This document shows, in pieces, positions 52,098 to 60,956 of a stretch of 64,000 nt of DNA (its first letter is position 1; every line of letters begins with the position of its first letter). The position numbers were made by a program, and so were the translations under genes. The DNA comes from JAVBNW01 sp031551255 (lineage in GTDB: Bacteria; Bacillota; Clostridia; Christensenellales; UBA1750): the NCBI GenBank assembly GCA_031551255.1, contig JAVBNW010000045.1, positions 62,001 through 126,000 of the forward strand. Reading direction: 5' to 3'. Below the pieces are notes generated by a model. It saw only the letters and a list, made by a program, of their open reading frames with translations. It was not told the origin of the DNA and ran no database searches.

Positions 52098-53798
52098 TTA
52101 TACCCGTACGGCCTTGGCGAAGCTATCCTTGAGCGACACCGTGCGGTTGAACACGGCCATTTCGGCGGAGGAGTCCACATCCTTGCAGTAATAGCCCTGC
52201 CGAAGGAACTGAAACGTATCCCCGAGTTTTGCATCCGCCCGAGAAGGTTCGATGAAGCCTTTGAGCACTTCGATGGAATCGTGGTTGAATTCGGAGATGT
52301 AGTCGCGCTTCGCGCTCGCGGCATCCTCGCTCTCGATTTCATCGCCGCCCTCGGCTACGCTTTCGTCTTTGAGCATATAGTCATACAGCCGGAATTCCGC
52401 CGGAACCGCGGCGTGCTTAGGCAGCCAGTGCAGCGTCCCCTTTACCTTGCGTTCGGCCCCTGCGGAGCCCGAACGGGTATCAAGATCTACCGTGCACCGG
52501 AGCTCGGTTACTTCGCCGCTTTCATCCTTGATCGCTTCGTCGCATCGAATGATGTACGCGGATTTAAGCCGCACTTCCCCGCCGGGGAAGAGTCTGAAAA
52601 ACTTTTTTGGCGGGTCTTCCATAAAGTCGTCCCGCTCGATCCACAACTCTCGCCCAAAGGGAACGGTGCGTGTTCCCAATTCGGGCCGATCGGGGTGGTT
52701 TTCCATGTCCATCGCTTCGGTTTTATCTTTGGGCCAGTTCGTCAGCACGACTTTCAAGGGCCTTAGCACCGCCATCGTGCGCGTGGCCTTGCGGCCCAGA
52801 TCTTCGCGGACGCAGTGCTCCAGCAGCGCGGCGTCCACTACGCTGTTGGCCTTGGCGACCCCCGCGCGGTCGATGAAATCCCGGATGGCCTCGGGCGTAT
52901 ATCCGCGGCGGCGCATGCCGGCCAGCGTCGGCATGCGCGGGTCGTCCCAGCCCGATACCAGGCCGTTTTCCACCAGCGAGCGCAGGTAGCGCTTGGACAT
53001 CACCGTGCGGGTGATGTTCAGCCTCGCATATTCGATTTGGCGCGGGCGGTGCGCGAAACCGCACTTTTCCACCACCCAATCGTACAGCGGGCGGTGATCT
53101 TCGTACTCCATCGAGCACATCGAATGGGTGATCTCTTCGATCGCATCCTGGATCGGATGCGCAAAGTCGTACATCGGGTAGATGCACCACTTATCGCCTG
53201 TCTGGTGGTGCGGCACGTGAAGGATGCGGTACAGCGCCGGATCGCGCATGTTGATGTTGGGCGAGGCCATGTCGATTTTCGCACGCAGCACCCGCGCGCC
53301 GCCTGGGAATTCCCCCGCGCGCATGCGGCGGAACAGATCGAGGTTTTCCTCGACCGGGCGGTTTCTAAAGGGGCTGTCCGTGCCCGGCGCGGTGAGCGTG
53401 CCGCGGTATTCCTTGATCTGTTGCTGCGAAAGGTCGCAAACGTACGCATCGCCCTGCTGTATCAGCTTTTCGGCGAGCTCGTAGCACTGATCGAAGTACA
53501 TCGAACCGAAGAACAACCCGCCGTTCCAATCGTAGCCGAGCCAGTGGATGTCGGCCATGATCGCATCGACGAACTCTTGATCTTCCTTCGTGGGGTTGGT
53601 GTCGTCAAAGCGCAGGTTGCACAGGCCGCCAAACCTTTCGGCCGTGCCGGCGTTGACGAAGATGTTCTTCGCGTGGCCGATGTGCAGCCAGCCGTTGGGT
53701 TCGGGCGGCAGGCGCGTGTGCACCTTGCCCGGCACCTTGCCGGCGCGGATGTCCTCGACGATAAACTCCTCGATAAAATTCTTCGGCTCGGGCAGCAT
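52098..53798 (-). CDS. glnS: glutaminyl-tRNA synthetase
   Basis: A 566-residue class I synthetase that charges tRNA-Gln directly. HIGH is PPEPNGWLHIGHAKN and KMSKS is TVMSKRYLR; the C-terminal two-barrel anticodon-binding part is full length. Most Bacillota make Gln-tRNA through GatCAB, so a GlnRS indicates acquisition in this lineage, as in some Clostridia. The start at 53798 follows GGGGGAAA; the longer frame covers the promoter. It heads the operon glnS-orf92-gltX-orf340. Confidence 0.95.
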   Translation of the reverse strand: MLPEPKNFIEEFIVEDIRAGKVPGKVHTRLPPEPNGWLHIGHAKNIFVNAGTAERFGGLCNLRFDDTNPTKEDQEFVDAIMADIHWLGYDWNGGLFFGSMYFDQCYELAEKLIQQGDAYVCDLSQQQIKEYRGTLTAPGTDSPFRNRPVEENLDLFRRMRAGEFPGGARVLRAKIDMASPNINMRDPALYRILHVPHHQTGDKWCIYPMYDFAHPIQDAIEEITHSMCSMEYEDHRPLYDWVVEKCGFAHRPRQIEYARLNITRTVMSKRYLRSLVENGLVSGWDDPRMPTLAGMRRRGYTPEAIRDFIDRAGVAKANSVVDAALLEHCVREDLGRKATRTMAVLRPLKVVLTNWPKDKTEAMDMENHPDRPELGTRTVPFGRELWIERDDFMEDPPKKFFRLFPGGEVRLKSAYIIRCDEAIKDESGEVTELRCTVDLDTRSGSAGAERKVKGTLHWLPKHAAVPAEFRLYDYMLKDESVAEGGDEIESEDAASAKRDYISEFNHDSIEVLKGFIEPSRADAKLGDTFQFLRQGYYCKDVDSSAEMAVFNRTVSLKDSFAKAVRV

Positions 53799-53832
53799 GA
53801 AAATTTCCCCCAGTTTCCACACAAGATAGCGT

Positions 53833-53861
53833 ATTATACCACTTGGGGGCATTTTCTACAA
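53833..53861 (-). promoter_or_regulatory. sigma-A-type promoter of the glnS operon
   Basis: On the minus strand: TTGTAG, 17 bases, TATAAT, ending 34 bases before the ATG. Confidence 0.72.
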
Positions 53862-53881
53862 TCCGGGGCGGTTGCAGACGG

Positions 53882-53905
53882 CACGGGGGGACGCGTCCCC
53901 CCGTG
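53882..53905. repeat. 24-base perfect palindrome (family R2)
   Basis: CACGGGGGG-ACGCGT-CCCCCCGTG, flanked by GGC and AGCC. It shares its core and flanks with the inverted copy at 19368-19395. The remaining gap to 54246 is GC-rich with no credible gene. Confidence 0.65.
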
Positions 53906-54246
53906 AGCCCTCCGCCGAAGAGGCGCGACGAAGGTTACGACGAGCGGCCGATACGCCGGGTGGCTGGAGTTACCCGTTACGAGGCGATGCGAGCGCGCCG
54001 AGCGCGCAAAAGCGACGATCGATCTTATCGCTCAGCGCGTTCTCAAAGCTCACATCGGGGGCCTCCGGCATCGGCTGCCGTCGGCATTCGCGAACCGCAA
54101 GAGCGTACGGCCATAGGCCCACGCAGGGCGCGCGCATAAACCGCGTTAAGAACCTGCATTCCGCTGCGACGCGTCACAGTGCGTCAACCTGCTGAGCTAA
54201 AAGCCGTATGTTGTGCTTATACTATATGAAAATGCTCATCACAATC

Positions 54247-55389
54247 TTAATCCAGCAGTGTTACCGCTTCCGCCATATTTCTCATAACCGGCACCCCGAA
54301 GGGACAACGGTTCTCACAGTTGCCACAGCCAATGCACTCACTTGCACCATGAGATAGGCTTAAATAATGGGAACGAATGGATGGGGGTACATTGGCTGGA
54401 TGTAAGCGGGCAATATCTAGGTACTTATTAACCGATGCGATGTCAATCTCTGCCGGACAAGGCTGACAGTGGCTGCAATATACACAGTTGCCCTTAAAAT
54501 CATTGCGCACGGCGCCAAGTATTTCGGCATAATCCCGCTCCGTATCGTCAAGCTCAAAATAACGCACAGCGTCTAATACTTCCACTGACGTTTGGCAGCC
54601 CAGCAATACACTGGCCACCGCCGGCCTCGACAGCGCATAGTGAATGCACCGCGGCACCGTGAGCGGTCTTGCGAACGGCGTGTGTTCCGGCAAAATTAGC
54701 TTACCGCCACCTAAGGTTTTCATCACCGTAATGCCAACCTGCTTCTGTGTACAAAGCTTATATAACTCCTGACGCTTAGGATCGATTCCCCGAAATAATT
54801 CAGGAGCAAAGCCATTATCCTTGTGATCAAAAATGTTCTCTTCCGCCGGCAGCATATCAAAAGCGGGATTGACGCTAAACATAAGCATCTCCGGCAAGCC
54901 TGTATGAATCGCCTTAGCTGCCGTCTCGGGATTATGTGAGCTAAAACCGATATGCCCGATGTAGCCTTTTTCTTTCAGATGCATCACATAATCAGCAAAA
55001 CCTGTTTCAAAAACATCTTGATAGTCTTTCTCCGAGTCGATAAAAAACATCATCCCAAAGTCAATATAGCCGCCAAAGATACGCAGAATGTCCTCGAAGT
55101 ACTTTTTTACCGTAGGCATGTCGCGGCTTATATCATATTGGTATCTTATATCCGTGGAACCGATATGACCTTGAATCATTACCCGATCGCGCCGGCTTCC
55201 TAATGATTTTGCGATATTCTCCCGAATTTCTTTTCCGGGCATAAACACGTCTAAAATATTGACGCCGTGTTCCAGCGCAGCGTCAATCGTTTCTTTGATC
55301 TGCGCATATGGTTTACCATCAAGATTCTCGCAACCAAGACCAATGGCGCTGACTTGCCGTCCGGTCTTGCCAAGTTCTCTATATTCCAA
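54247..55389 (-). CDS. aldo/keto reductase with C-terminal 4Fe-4S ferredoxin domain
   Basis: A 380-residue protein. Residues 1-270 form an aldo/keto reductase barrel (YRELGKTGRQVSAIGLGCEN; GHIGFSSHN). The C-terminus has Cys motifs CVYCSHCQPCPAEID and CIGCGNCENRCPFG, a ferredoxin-type 4Fe-4S site, as in the YghZ-like reductases of anaerobes. It probably takes electrons from ferredoxin or NAD(P)H for a carbonyl substrate. The start is TTG with AAGGGGG upstream. It is more AT-rich than its neighbours and has no operon partner. Confidence 0.93.
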   Translation of the reverse strand: MEYRELGKTGRQVSAIGLGCENLDGKPYAQIKETIDAALEHGVNILDVFMPGKEIRENIAKSLGSRRDRVMIQGHIGSTDIRYQYDISRDMPTVKKYFEDILRIFGGYIDFGMMFFIDSEKDYQDVFETGFADYVMHLKEKGYIGHIGFSSHNPETAAKAIHTGLPEMLMFSVNPAFDMLPAEENIFDHKDNGFAPELFRGIDPKRQELYKLCTQKQVGITVMKTLGGGKLILPEHTPFARPLTVPRCIHYALSRPAVASVLLGCQTSVEVLDAVRYFELDDTERDYAEILGAVRNDFKGNCVYCSHCQPCPAEIDIASVNKYLDIARLHPANVPPSIRSHYLSLSHGASECIGCGNCENRCPFGVPVMRNMAEAVTLLD

Positions 55390-55459
55390 TTTTATGAAGC
55401 CCCCTTTTCAATAGCGTATTCACTCTGCCCAATGGATCATTCGCGTTGGGCGACCCGCA

Positions 55460-56653
55460 TTAAAGATTGCGAAACACCAACTTGTTGCGGCCACCGTCTT
55501 TGGCGGCATAGAGCGCTTCATCCGCTTGCCGGATCATCGCCTGCGCATCGCTGTCCTGAGCGGGCACGGCGCTAAAGCCGCCGATGGAAACCGTTACGAC
55601 CGGCGCTGCGCGCGAGCCGGAATGCGGCATTTGCAGGTTTTCGACGGAGTCCTTGACGCGCATGAGCAATTGCCGGTCTTTTTCCGCGTCTTCGCCGCGC
55701 AAGAGGATGATAAACTCTTCGCCACCAAAGCGCGCGAGGGTGTCGTTGGCTCTGCGCAACTCGCTGCGCATCGCGTCGGCCACTTTGCGAAGGCATACGT
55801 CTCCCTCCTGGTGGCCGTAAATGTCGTTATATTGCTTGAAGTCGTCCACGTCCGCGATGGCGATGGTCAGCCGTTGGCCGTCCCGGCACGCGCGCCTCCA
55901 TTCGGCGTCGACGGTTTCGTCGAAGCGGCGGCGGTTCATCAGAAAGGTAAGGGGATCGGTAACGGAAAGTTCGGCAAGTTCCGTATTCAGCTTGCTCAGC
56001 TGGTTATTTTTCTCTTGAATGGTGCGGTTGGCGAGAAACTGCCGGTAGGCGCCCGCGTATACCACGCGCGATACCACCCAAGCGAGCAGCGCGTTGATGG
56101 TGGTGTTGATGAAGGTGCCGCTGTACGCGCCCGCGTCGGGATAGAGAAGATATATTCCCACGACAACGACTATCTGCGCGGCGAAAAGCATAGCAAGGGA
56201 CGCATACGGAGGGATGAGGAAGACCACCATGAGCAAATATTGCATCGCGATAAGCACGATGCCCTGTTCATTGCCGGAGGTAAGATCCGTCAGCGTGACG
56301 ACGGCCGCCCAAAGAAGAGCCAGCGTCGTACCCAGCGGCGCGATGATCCCCGCCCACAAAAGGCCGCTTTCCGTATCGGCGGCGTAGGAACGGTAGAAAA
56401 GCAAGCCTACGGCCATCATAAGCGCCATGATCAGGTACAGCGAAGCGTAGTATTTTGCGTGCTCGCCGGCGACGCCCGTAGCGATGCGGACTACCGAGCG
56501 CATCAGCATGGCAAGCTCCACAAGCAGCGTCGTGATTGCCACGGCGCGCACCCTGGTCATATTCTGCCGGGTGACGATTTGGCCGAATGGCGTTTTATGC
56601 TCGGGATCTACCACGACAAACAGCTGCAAGATCATATCGCGCAATGTCATCAT
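55460..56653 (-). CDS. membrane-bound diguanylate cyclase
   Basis: A 397-residue protein with about six hydrophobic segments (about 38-200) and a cytoplasmic GGDEF domain (about 230-395). The active signature is complete: GGEEF at 310-314 and DVDDF at 268-272. A typical linker helix precedes it (TIQEKNNQLSKLNTELAEL). It should make cyclic di-GMP in response to an unknown membrane signal, in contrast to the degenerate copy at 3616. The ATG follows GAGGCGA. The stop precedes the aldo/keto reductase gene by 70 bases. Confidence 0.93.
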   Translation of the reverse strand: MMTLRDMILQLFVVVDPEHKTPFGQIVTRQNMTRVRAVAITTLLVELAMLMRSVVRIATGVAGEHAKYYASLYLIMALMMAVGLLFYRSYAADTESGLLWAGIIAPLGTTLALLWAAVVTLTDLTSGNEQGIVLIAMQYLLMVVFLIPPYASLAMLFAAQIVVVVGIYLLYPDAGAYSGTFINTTINALLAWVVSRVVYAGAYRQFLANRTIQEKNNQLSKLNTELAELSVTDPLTFLMNRRRFDETVDAEWRRACRDGQRLTIAIADVDDFKQYNDIYGHQEGDVCLRKVADAMRSELRRANDTLARFGGEEFIILLRGEDAEKDRQLLMRVKDSVENLQMPHSGSRAAPVVTVSIGGFSAVPAQDSDAQAMIRQADEALYAAKDGGRNKLVFRNL

Positions 56654-56919
56654 CCATTCGCCTCAATCAAGCTCGCAAGCGACGCGCATACTTTAAAAAT
56701 GATGAAGATAGGGAGAGCTCGTTCGGATAGGGGCCGACACTTTTCCCATACAGTATATCATGTAAGGGGCCGGTTGTCGTGGGGCTAGAGAATCTTACAA
56801 AACCGCATTTCAAGCGGCAATACAAAGTTGAAAGGCCGACAAGCGGGTTACCGGTCGCTACGTTTGCTTTTGATGAGTTTCCATCGCACATTTTGTTGCG
56901 AAAGTAACATCTGCCGCGC

Positions 56920-56948
56920 TTGCTCGTCTTATTCTTATAGATTACAAT
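56920..56948 (+). promoter_or_regulatory. promoter for the DUF5711-like/CvpA genes
   Basis: TTGCTC, 17 bases, TACAAT, 57 bases before the ATG at 57006. It lies in the 352-base divergent gap 56654-57005. Confidence 0.6.
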
Positions 56949-57005
56949 GGGCGTATACAGTTAACGGATGCGGTGGGCCTACGGCCCGTCGATGGGGGGA
57001 TACGC

Positions 57006-58079
57006 ATGCGGTTACCCCGCTTTGCCAGGCTCGCAATTTTCGCTGTCGTCGTTTTGCTGATCATAGGCGGTATAGCGTTCGGCCTTTACGCATTGCTAGG
57101 TGGGAGCAGACAAATCGGCGCTACTGACAGGATTCAGGCCGAGCTTACCGAAACGGTGGTTCCATTTGCCGACGGATATCTCGTATCCAACGGGATGGCG
57201 TTTCGGTTTTACGGCCCCGGGAACAAGGCCGAGGCGGCATGGAGCTATACCGGAAAGGATTTCTCCGTTTCCGATAAGCTGTTGGCGGTCTGGCAGGATT
57301 CCAGTCTCGCCGTGCTTAACGCAAAAGGGGAGGTTTCCTTCAATGGCTCTTTGGAGGGCCCTATCGAATTTGCCCGCTGCGGCAAAGAGGCCGTAGCGGC
57401 CTATTTGCCGGGCTCGGGCAGTATGCGGGTACTCTCGCGCGAGGGAGGAGAGCTCGACACCATACAGACCGGCGCCATGAGCGTGCTCGACGCAGGTTTT
57501 TATTCCGACCAGGATCTTCTGTGGATTTTGCTGCTGAACACCTCTTCCACGCAGCCCACTACTCTTTTGCGCACTTATCAGCCCGGCAAAGCAGAGCTGG
57601 GCGGGCAGAGTTTTGACGATCAGCTGATCTACAGCATTGTATACAACGACAACAAGCTCTATGCCGTAGGCACAGGCAACGTATCCATTGTAAGTCTTGC
57701 GAGCAACGAGCTTCTCGATAAAAAACCTATGACCTTCGGCTGGCAGCTCATCGATAAAGAAATTATTTCCGGCAACGACGTAGGATTGCTCTTCACGCTT
57801 TCAGGCGAAAGCGCGAGCGCCTCTCCCGAGCGCCTGATGCTTGTGCGCGGAGACGGATCAGAGAGGCAACTACACCTGCCACCCGGCTGCATCGCCGCGT
57901 TTGTCGGTGCAAAGGGCGTATGGGGCGTTGCGCCGCAAAAGGTATATTTCCTGCCCTTCACCGGCAACATGAGCGAGTATGAGCTCGATTTTACCATCAG
58001 TGGAATCGGCAGCAAGCTTCCGGGGGGCAAGGTGATTCTCAGGGCGGACAACGAAACGAAGATACTCACGTTGCCTTAG
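57006..58079 (+). CDS. membrane-anchored beta-propeller-like protein (DUF5711-like)
   Basis: A 357-residue protein with a short cytoplasmic N-terminus, one membrane helix (about 9-32), and a long extracytoplasmic region with the regular hydrophobic spacing of beta-propeller blades. I consider it DUF5711-like because of this architecture and its place directly before cvpA, but the family match is from memory. The ATG at 57006 follows GATGGGGGG. Function is unknown. Confidence 0.65.
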   Translation: MRLPRFARLAIFAVVVLLIIGGIAFGLYALLGGSRQIGATDRIQAELTETVVPFADGYLVSNGMAFRFYGPGNKAEAAWSYTGKDFSVSDKLLAVWQDSSLAVLNAKGEVSFNGSLEGPIEFARCGKEAVAAYLPGSGSMRVLSREGGELDTIQTGAMSVLDAGFYSDQDLLWILLLNTSSTQPTTLLRTYQPGKAELGGQSFDDQLIYSIVYNDNKLYAVGTGNVSIVSLASNELLDKKPMTFGWQLIDKEIISGNDVGLLFTLSGESASASPERLMLVRGDGSERQLHLPPGCIAAFVGAKGVWGVAPQKVYFLPFTGNMSEYELDFTISGIGSKLPGGKVILRADNETKILTLP

Positions 58080-58150
58080 GCCCGGCCTGATTTTCGGATT
58101 CCCCCTGGCGCTGTAAGCCCGCCTGGTAACCCATAACGAAGGAGAATAGC

Positions 58151-58864
58151 ATGAACCTGATCGACATCGCCATATGGGGCGTGCTGGGCGTCAGCATCGT
58201 CTTTGGGCTATACTCCGGCTTCCTCGGCTCGCTGCTCAACAGCGCGGGCATGCTTTTGTCCTATCTATTCGCCTGGTGGTTTTACCGTCCTCTTGCGTCG
58301 TGGTTTCAGGGGCACGAAGACTGGGTCGGCCAGCTGGTGCACTATACCGAGGGCGCGGCGCGCATTCCATCCTTGGAATTGGCCAGATCCAACATTTCCG
58401 CGTTGACGCCGGAGCAGATCTCCGCCACCATCGAACATGCGAATTTCCCGGTGCCGTTTGGCAAGCTGCTTGCCTCCAACATCCAGGGGCACACGCTTGC
58501 GTCCGCCGGGGCGAGCACGCTGGGGCAGTATTTCAACAACACCATCGTCGAGGTATCGATCAACCTTTTAAGCTTTGCGATGCTGTTCGTGCTTTTGTAT
58601 ATCGGCTTTTCCATCGCGGTGGCGGCGGTGAATTACACGGTGAAACTGCCGGTGCTGCGCTCGATGGATTGGCTGGCCGGCGCTTTGGTGGGAATCGGCC
58701 GGGGCGTCATGCTCGCGCTGGTGGCATGTTCGCTTCTGCCTGTCGTGCTGGCCGCGCTGCCCTCGGGGGTGCCGATCGTGGACAGCATGCTCGCTGGCTC
58801 GAAAATGCTCTCGTTCTTTTTAAACAGCAACCCGATTTTGGACGGCATTCGGGGGTTTATCTAG
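58151..58864 (+). CDS. CvpA family membrane protein
   Basis: A 237-residue CvpA/colicin V production-type membrane protein with four or so helices: LIDIAIWGVLGVSIVFGLYSGFLGSLLN at the start, then LFAWWFYRPL, and a C-terminal pair after NYTVKLPVLRSMDWLAGALVGIGRG. Members occur widely and affect cell envelope functions and stress survival in other bacteria. It follows the DUF5711-like gene by 71 bases and has GAAGGAG upstream of its ATG. The 249-base gap to the next gene (58865-59113) shows no credible gene. Confidence 0.88.
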   Translation: MNLIDIAIWGVLGVSIVFGLYSGFLGSLLNSAGMLLSYLFAWWFYRPLASWFQGHEDWVGQLVHYTEGAARIPSLELARSNISALTPEQISATIEHANFPVPFGKLLASNIQGHTLASAGASTLGQYFNNTIVEVSINLLSFAMLFVLLYIGFSIAVAAVNYTVKLPVLRSMDWLAGALVGIGRGVMLALVACSLLPVVLAALPSGVPIVDSMLAGSKMLSFFLNSNPILDGIRGFI

Positions 58865-59113
58865 AATCTGTTCGCGCCCGGGGCACGCGCGGGCATATGC
58901 AAAATGTTTGCGATGCCCGGCAAGGCGACCAGTCCTAGGCGGCCCAGCATAAAAACGAGAAGGAACATCGGATGATGGCCCTTCTTCTTTTTATTAGCGA
59001 AAGCATAGATGACGTTGATTCGTGAAGCAAGTAGCAATGCGAACAATTCAGCGGTGATGGGTGGGATTCTCGAGCGGGTGGCCGTATCTTTGCACGGCTA
59101 TCCGCTCGCTGCA

Positions 59114-60010
59114 TCACTCACACGACAATACCCAGTTAACCCCGTACTTGTCTTTCAACTCGCAAAAGCACTGGCTCCAAAAAACTTCCACGGGCTCCCT
59201 ACCAACCATGCCGCCTTCTTTCAAGACATCAAAAGCAGTTTTCAGAGCATCGACACTGCTGAACCCCACATGAATAGACATTCCATTGCCAAAGATGCGC
59301 TTCTCGCCGGAGATCATGTCGCCCATACCGATTCCGCGGTTCCCTAGCATCAAAGTTGCATGACAGACGAGCTCTTCTATCTCTTTCGAATACTGGGAGC
59401 CATCTTCCGGCAGCGCGTCTTTGTATCGCAAAACTTCAGTTTTAGTCTCAAATGCTTTATCGTACAAGGCAAGGGCTTGCGCGCAGTTCCCATTGAAGGC
59501 CAGCTCGGCTCTTACCCCCATGAATTCTCGTTTGCTCAAGACTTCGGCCGCCTGGTTCAGTTCGCTCATCGTCGCCCTCCCCTTTGTGTTTTTTTGGATT
59601 AAAGAGAGGGGGCCCGTCATCTCCAGCACAGTATCGCCATTGAGGAAATTCAGGTTTAAATTTAGGTGCGCCGCCGCTTCAAGCTCGCTTACAAAATCAC
59701 TTAAGATCCTTCTGATTGTGGACAAAGCAGTGATCTCGCCGTCTAAATCATCGATGTTTTTCCTAAAAATCTCAACTAGTGCCGCCGCGTCGTGGTTGTT
59801 TAAGATTGCCGATATTTGCTTTACCGGAATTTGCAGTTTGCGTAGAATGATGACTTGTTGCAAGCGCTTAACGGCAGGCTCGTCATAGACTCTATACGAG
59901 TATCCATCCTTTTTCAGGCTTGCAATGAGCCCGCTTTGTTCATAATAGCGTAGCATTCTTGTGGAAACACCGTATTTTCTGGATATATCGCTGATTGTCT
60001 GTAAGCTCAT
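59114..60010 (-). CDS. MerR-family regulator fused to a VOC/PhnB-type domain
   Basis: A 298-residue fusion. Residues 1-115 form a MerR regulator: DISRKYGVSTRMLRYYEQSGLI, then YDEPAVKRLQQVIILRKLQIPVKQI and a coiled-coil dimer helix. Residues about 150-298 form a PhnB-like VOC domain (LAFNGNCAQALALYDKAFETKTEV; ELKDKYGVNWVLS). The VOC part probably senses a small molecule that changes promoter binding. GGAGGG precedes the ATG. The gene is AT-rich compared with neighbours. No obvious target gene is adjacent. Confidence 0.9.
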   Translation of the reverse strand: MSLQTISDISRKYGVSTRMLRYYEQSGLIASLKKDGYSYRVYDEPAVKRLQQVIILRKLQIPVKQISAILNNHDAAALVEIFRKNIDDLDGEITALSTIRRILSDFVSELEAAAHLNLNLNFLNGDTVLEMTGPLSLIQKNTKGRATMSELNQAAEVLSKREFMGVRAELAFNGNCAQALALYDKAFETKTEVLRYKDALPEDGSQYSKEIEELVCHATLMLGNRGIGMGDMISGEKRIFGNGMSIHVGFSSVDALKTAFDVLKEGGMVGREPVEVFWSQCFCELKDKYGVNWVLSCE

Positions 60011-60146
60011 GTTCGCCCTCCATTTCCTAATCTCTATGGCGAAGTATAAACAACGACATCGTGTCCAAGTCAAGAGGGAGCCGGTAATATATTCTCCACG
60101 CTGGCGGCGGAGTTTGGTGAAATGCTTTTGTATCGAGGTGGCGTTG

Positions 60147-60172
60147 CCGGGCTTTTTTGTGCAAAAGCCGGG
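60147..60172 (-). terminator. probable terminator of the Crp/Fnr gene
   Basis: On the minus strand, CCCGGCTTTT / AAAAGCCCGG (one mismatch) lies 21 bases after the Crp/Fnr stop. Confidence 0.5.
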
Positions 60173-60193
60173 TCTGCTGGCGCCCGCCATCAC

Positions 60194-60871
60194 CTATGCC
60201 CCAGGCGGGCCTTCCGCAAGTTCGAATCTGTTTTTTTCAAACCTTACGATGCCCTCATCCCGCATGCGACCGAGTTCTGCGGACATCGCGCTGCGGTCTA
60301 CGGCCAGGTAGTCGGCAAGCTCCTGTCGGTTAAAGGGGATCGCAAACGCATTGCTCCTGGCCCTGAGGGCCTCGGCCGATAGATAGCTTAATAACTTTTC
60401 CCGGGTCGTGCGCCGCGAAACGCAGTCGATCTTTTCCGTGAGCGCAACATTTTTTTGCGCGAGTATGCGCACCATGTTTCGAATGAGCCCTGTGTGGTAT
60501 GTACAGGCGGAAGGGCAAGTGGAGACGATCTTGCGGTAGTCGATCAGCAAGATGAATGCTTTTTCGGTGGCGGCGGCGCTAACCGGAAGCTTATCCACCT
60601 GTGCGCACGAAAAAGCCTCGCCGAACAAGCCGCCCGGCTCGATGTGTGCAAGGATGGAGCGGTTGCCCCAGAAATCCTCCTTAAGAATGTTTACGCCCCC
60701 GGCAAGCACTACGCCCACCGTAGTTACCGCGTCCCCCGCAGCAAAGATATAGCTGCCTTTTTCGTACTGCCGCTGCGTCGCCGTAAGGCAGCTAAGTAAA
60801 GCGCGCAGCTCGTCATGCCCAATGCCGTCAAAAAGTGGACATGCCGCGACGATCGCCAAATATTCCTGCAT
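60194..60871 (-). CDS. Crp/Fnr family regulator, probable control of ferredoxin-hcp
   Basis: A 225-residue transcription regulator: cyclic-nucleotide-binding-like domain (about 10-125, CPLFDGIGHDELRALL to LLIDYRKIV), dimer helix, then a winged helix-turn-helix with NRQELADYLAVDRSAMSAELGRMRDEGIVRF at the end. It is a strong candidate for an HcpR-type nitrosative-stress regulator, as it is divergent from the ferredoxin-hcp operon and an inverted repeat sits between them. The ATG at 60871 follows AAGGAGAAAG. No N-terminal iron-sulfur Cys cluster is seen. Confidence 0.9.
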   Translation of the reverse strand: MQEYLAIVAACPLFDGIGHDELRALLSCLTATQRQYEKGSYIFAAGDAVTTVGVVLAGGVNILKEDFWGNRSILAHIEPGGLFGEAFSCAQVDKLPVSAAATEKAFILLIDYRKIVSTCPSACTYHTGLIRNMVRILAQKNVALTEKIDCVSRRTTREKLLSYLSAEALRARSNAFAIPFNRQELADYLAVDRSAMSAELGRMRDEGIVRFEKNRFELAEGPPGA

Positions 60872-60884
60872 GACTTTCTCCTTG

Positions 60885-60900
60885 TGTTGTAAATACAACA
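60885..60900. promoter_or_regulatory. Crp/Fnr-type operator between the regulator and ferredoxin-hcp
   Basis: TGTTGT-AAAT-ACAACA, a perfect 16-base palindrome of the Fnr/HcpR class. A TATAGT -10 element at about 60918-60923 on the plus strand puts the site near -38 of the likely ferredoxin-hcp start, the usual place for activation, and it also overlaps the regulator's own leader. Confidence 0.65.
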
Positions 60901-60956
60901 TATTCTCGCCGGCAAGTATAGTATGCTTTGGCCATCGAGTCAAGGAGGCGAGCAAA

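Noticed and set aside
53843..54195. Plus-strand Arg-rich ORFs upstream of glnS
   Set aside because: They run through the glnS promoter and the R2 palindrome and look like translation of GC-rich non-coding DNA.
58861..59046. 61-codon hydrophobic minus-strand ORF between cvpA and the MerR fusion gene
   Set aside because: It overlaps the end of cvpA, has a weak start and no recognisable family.
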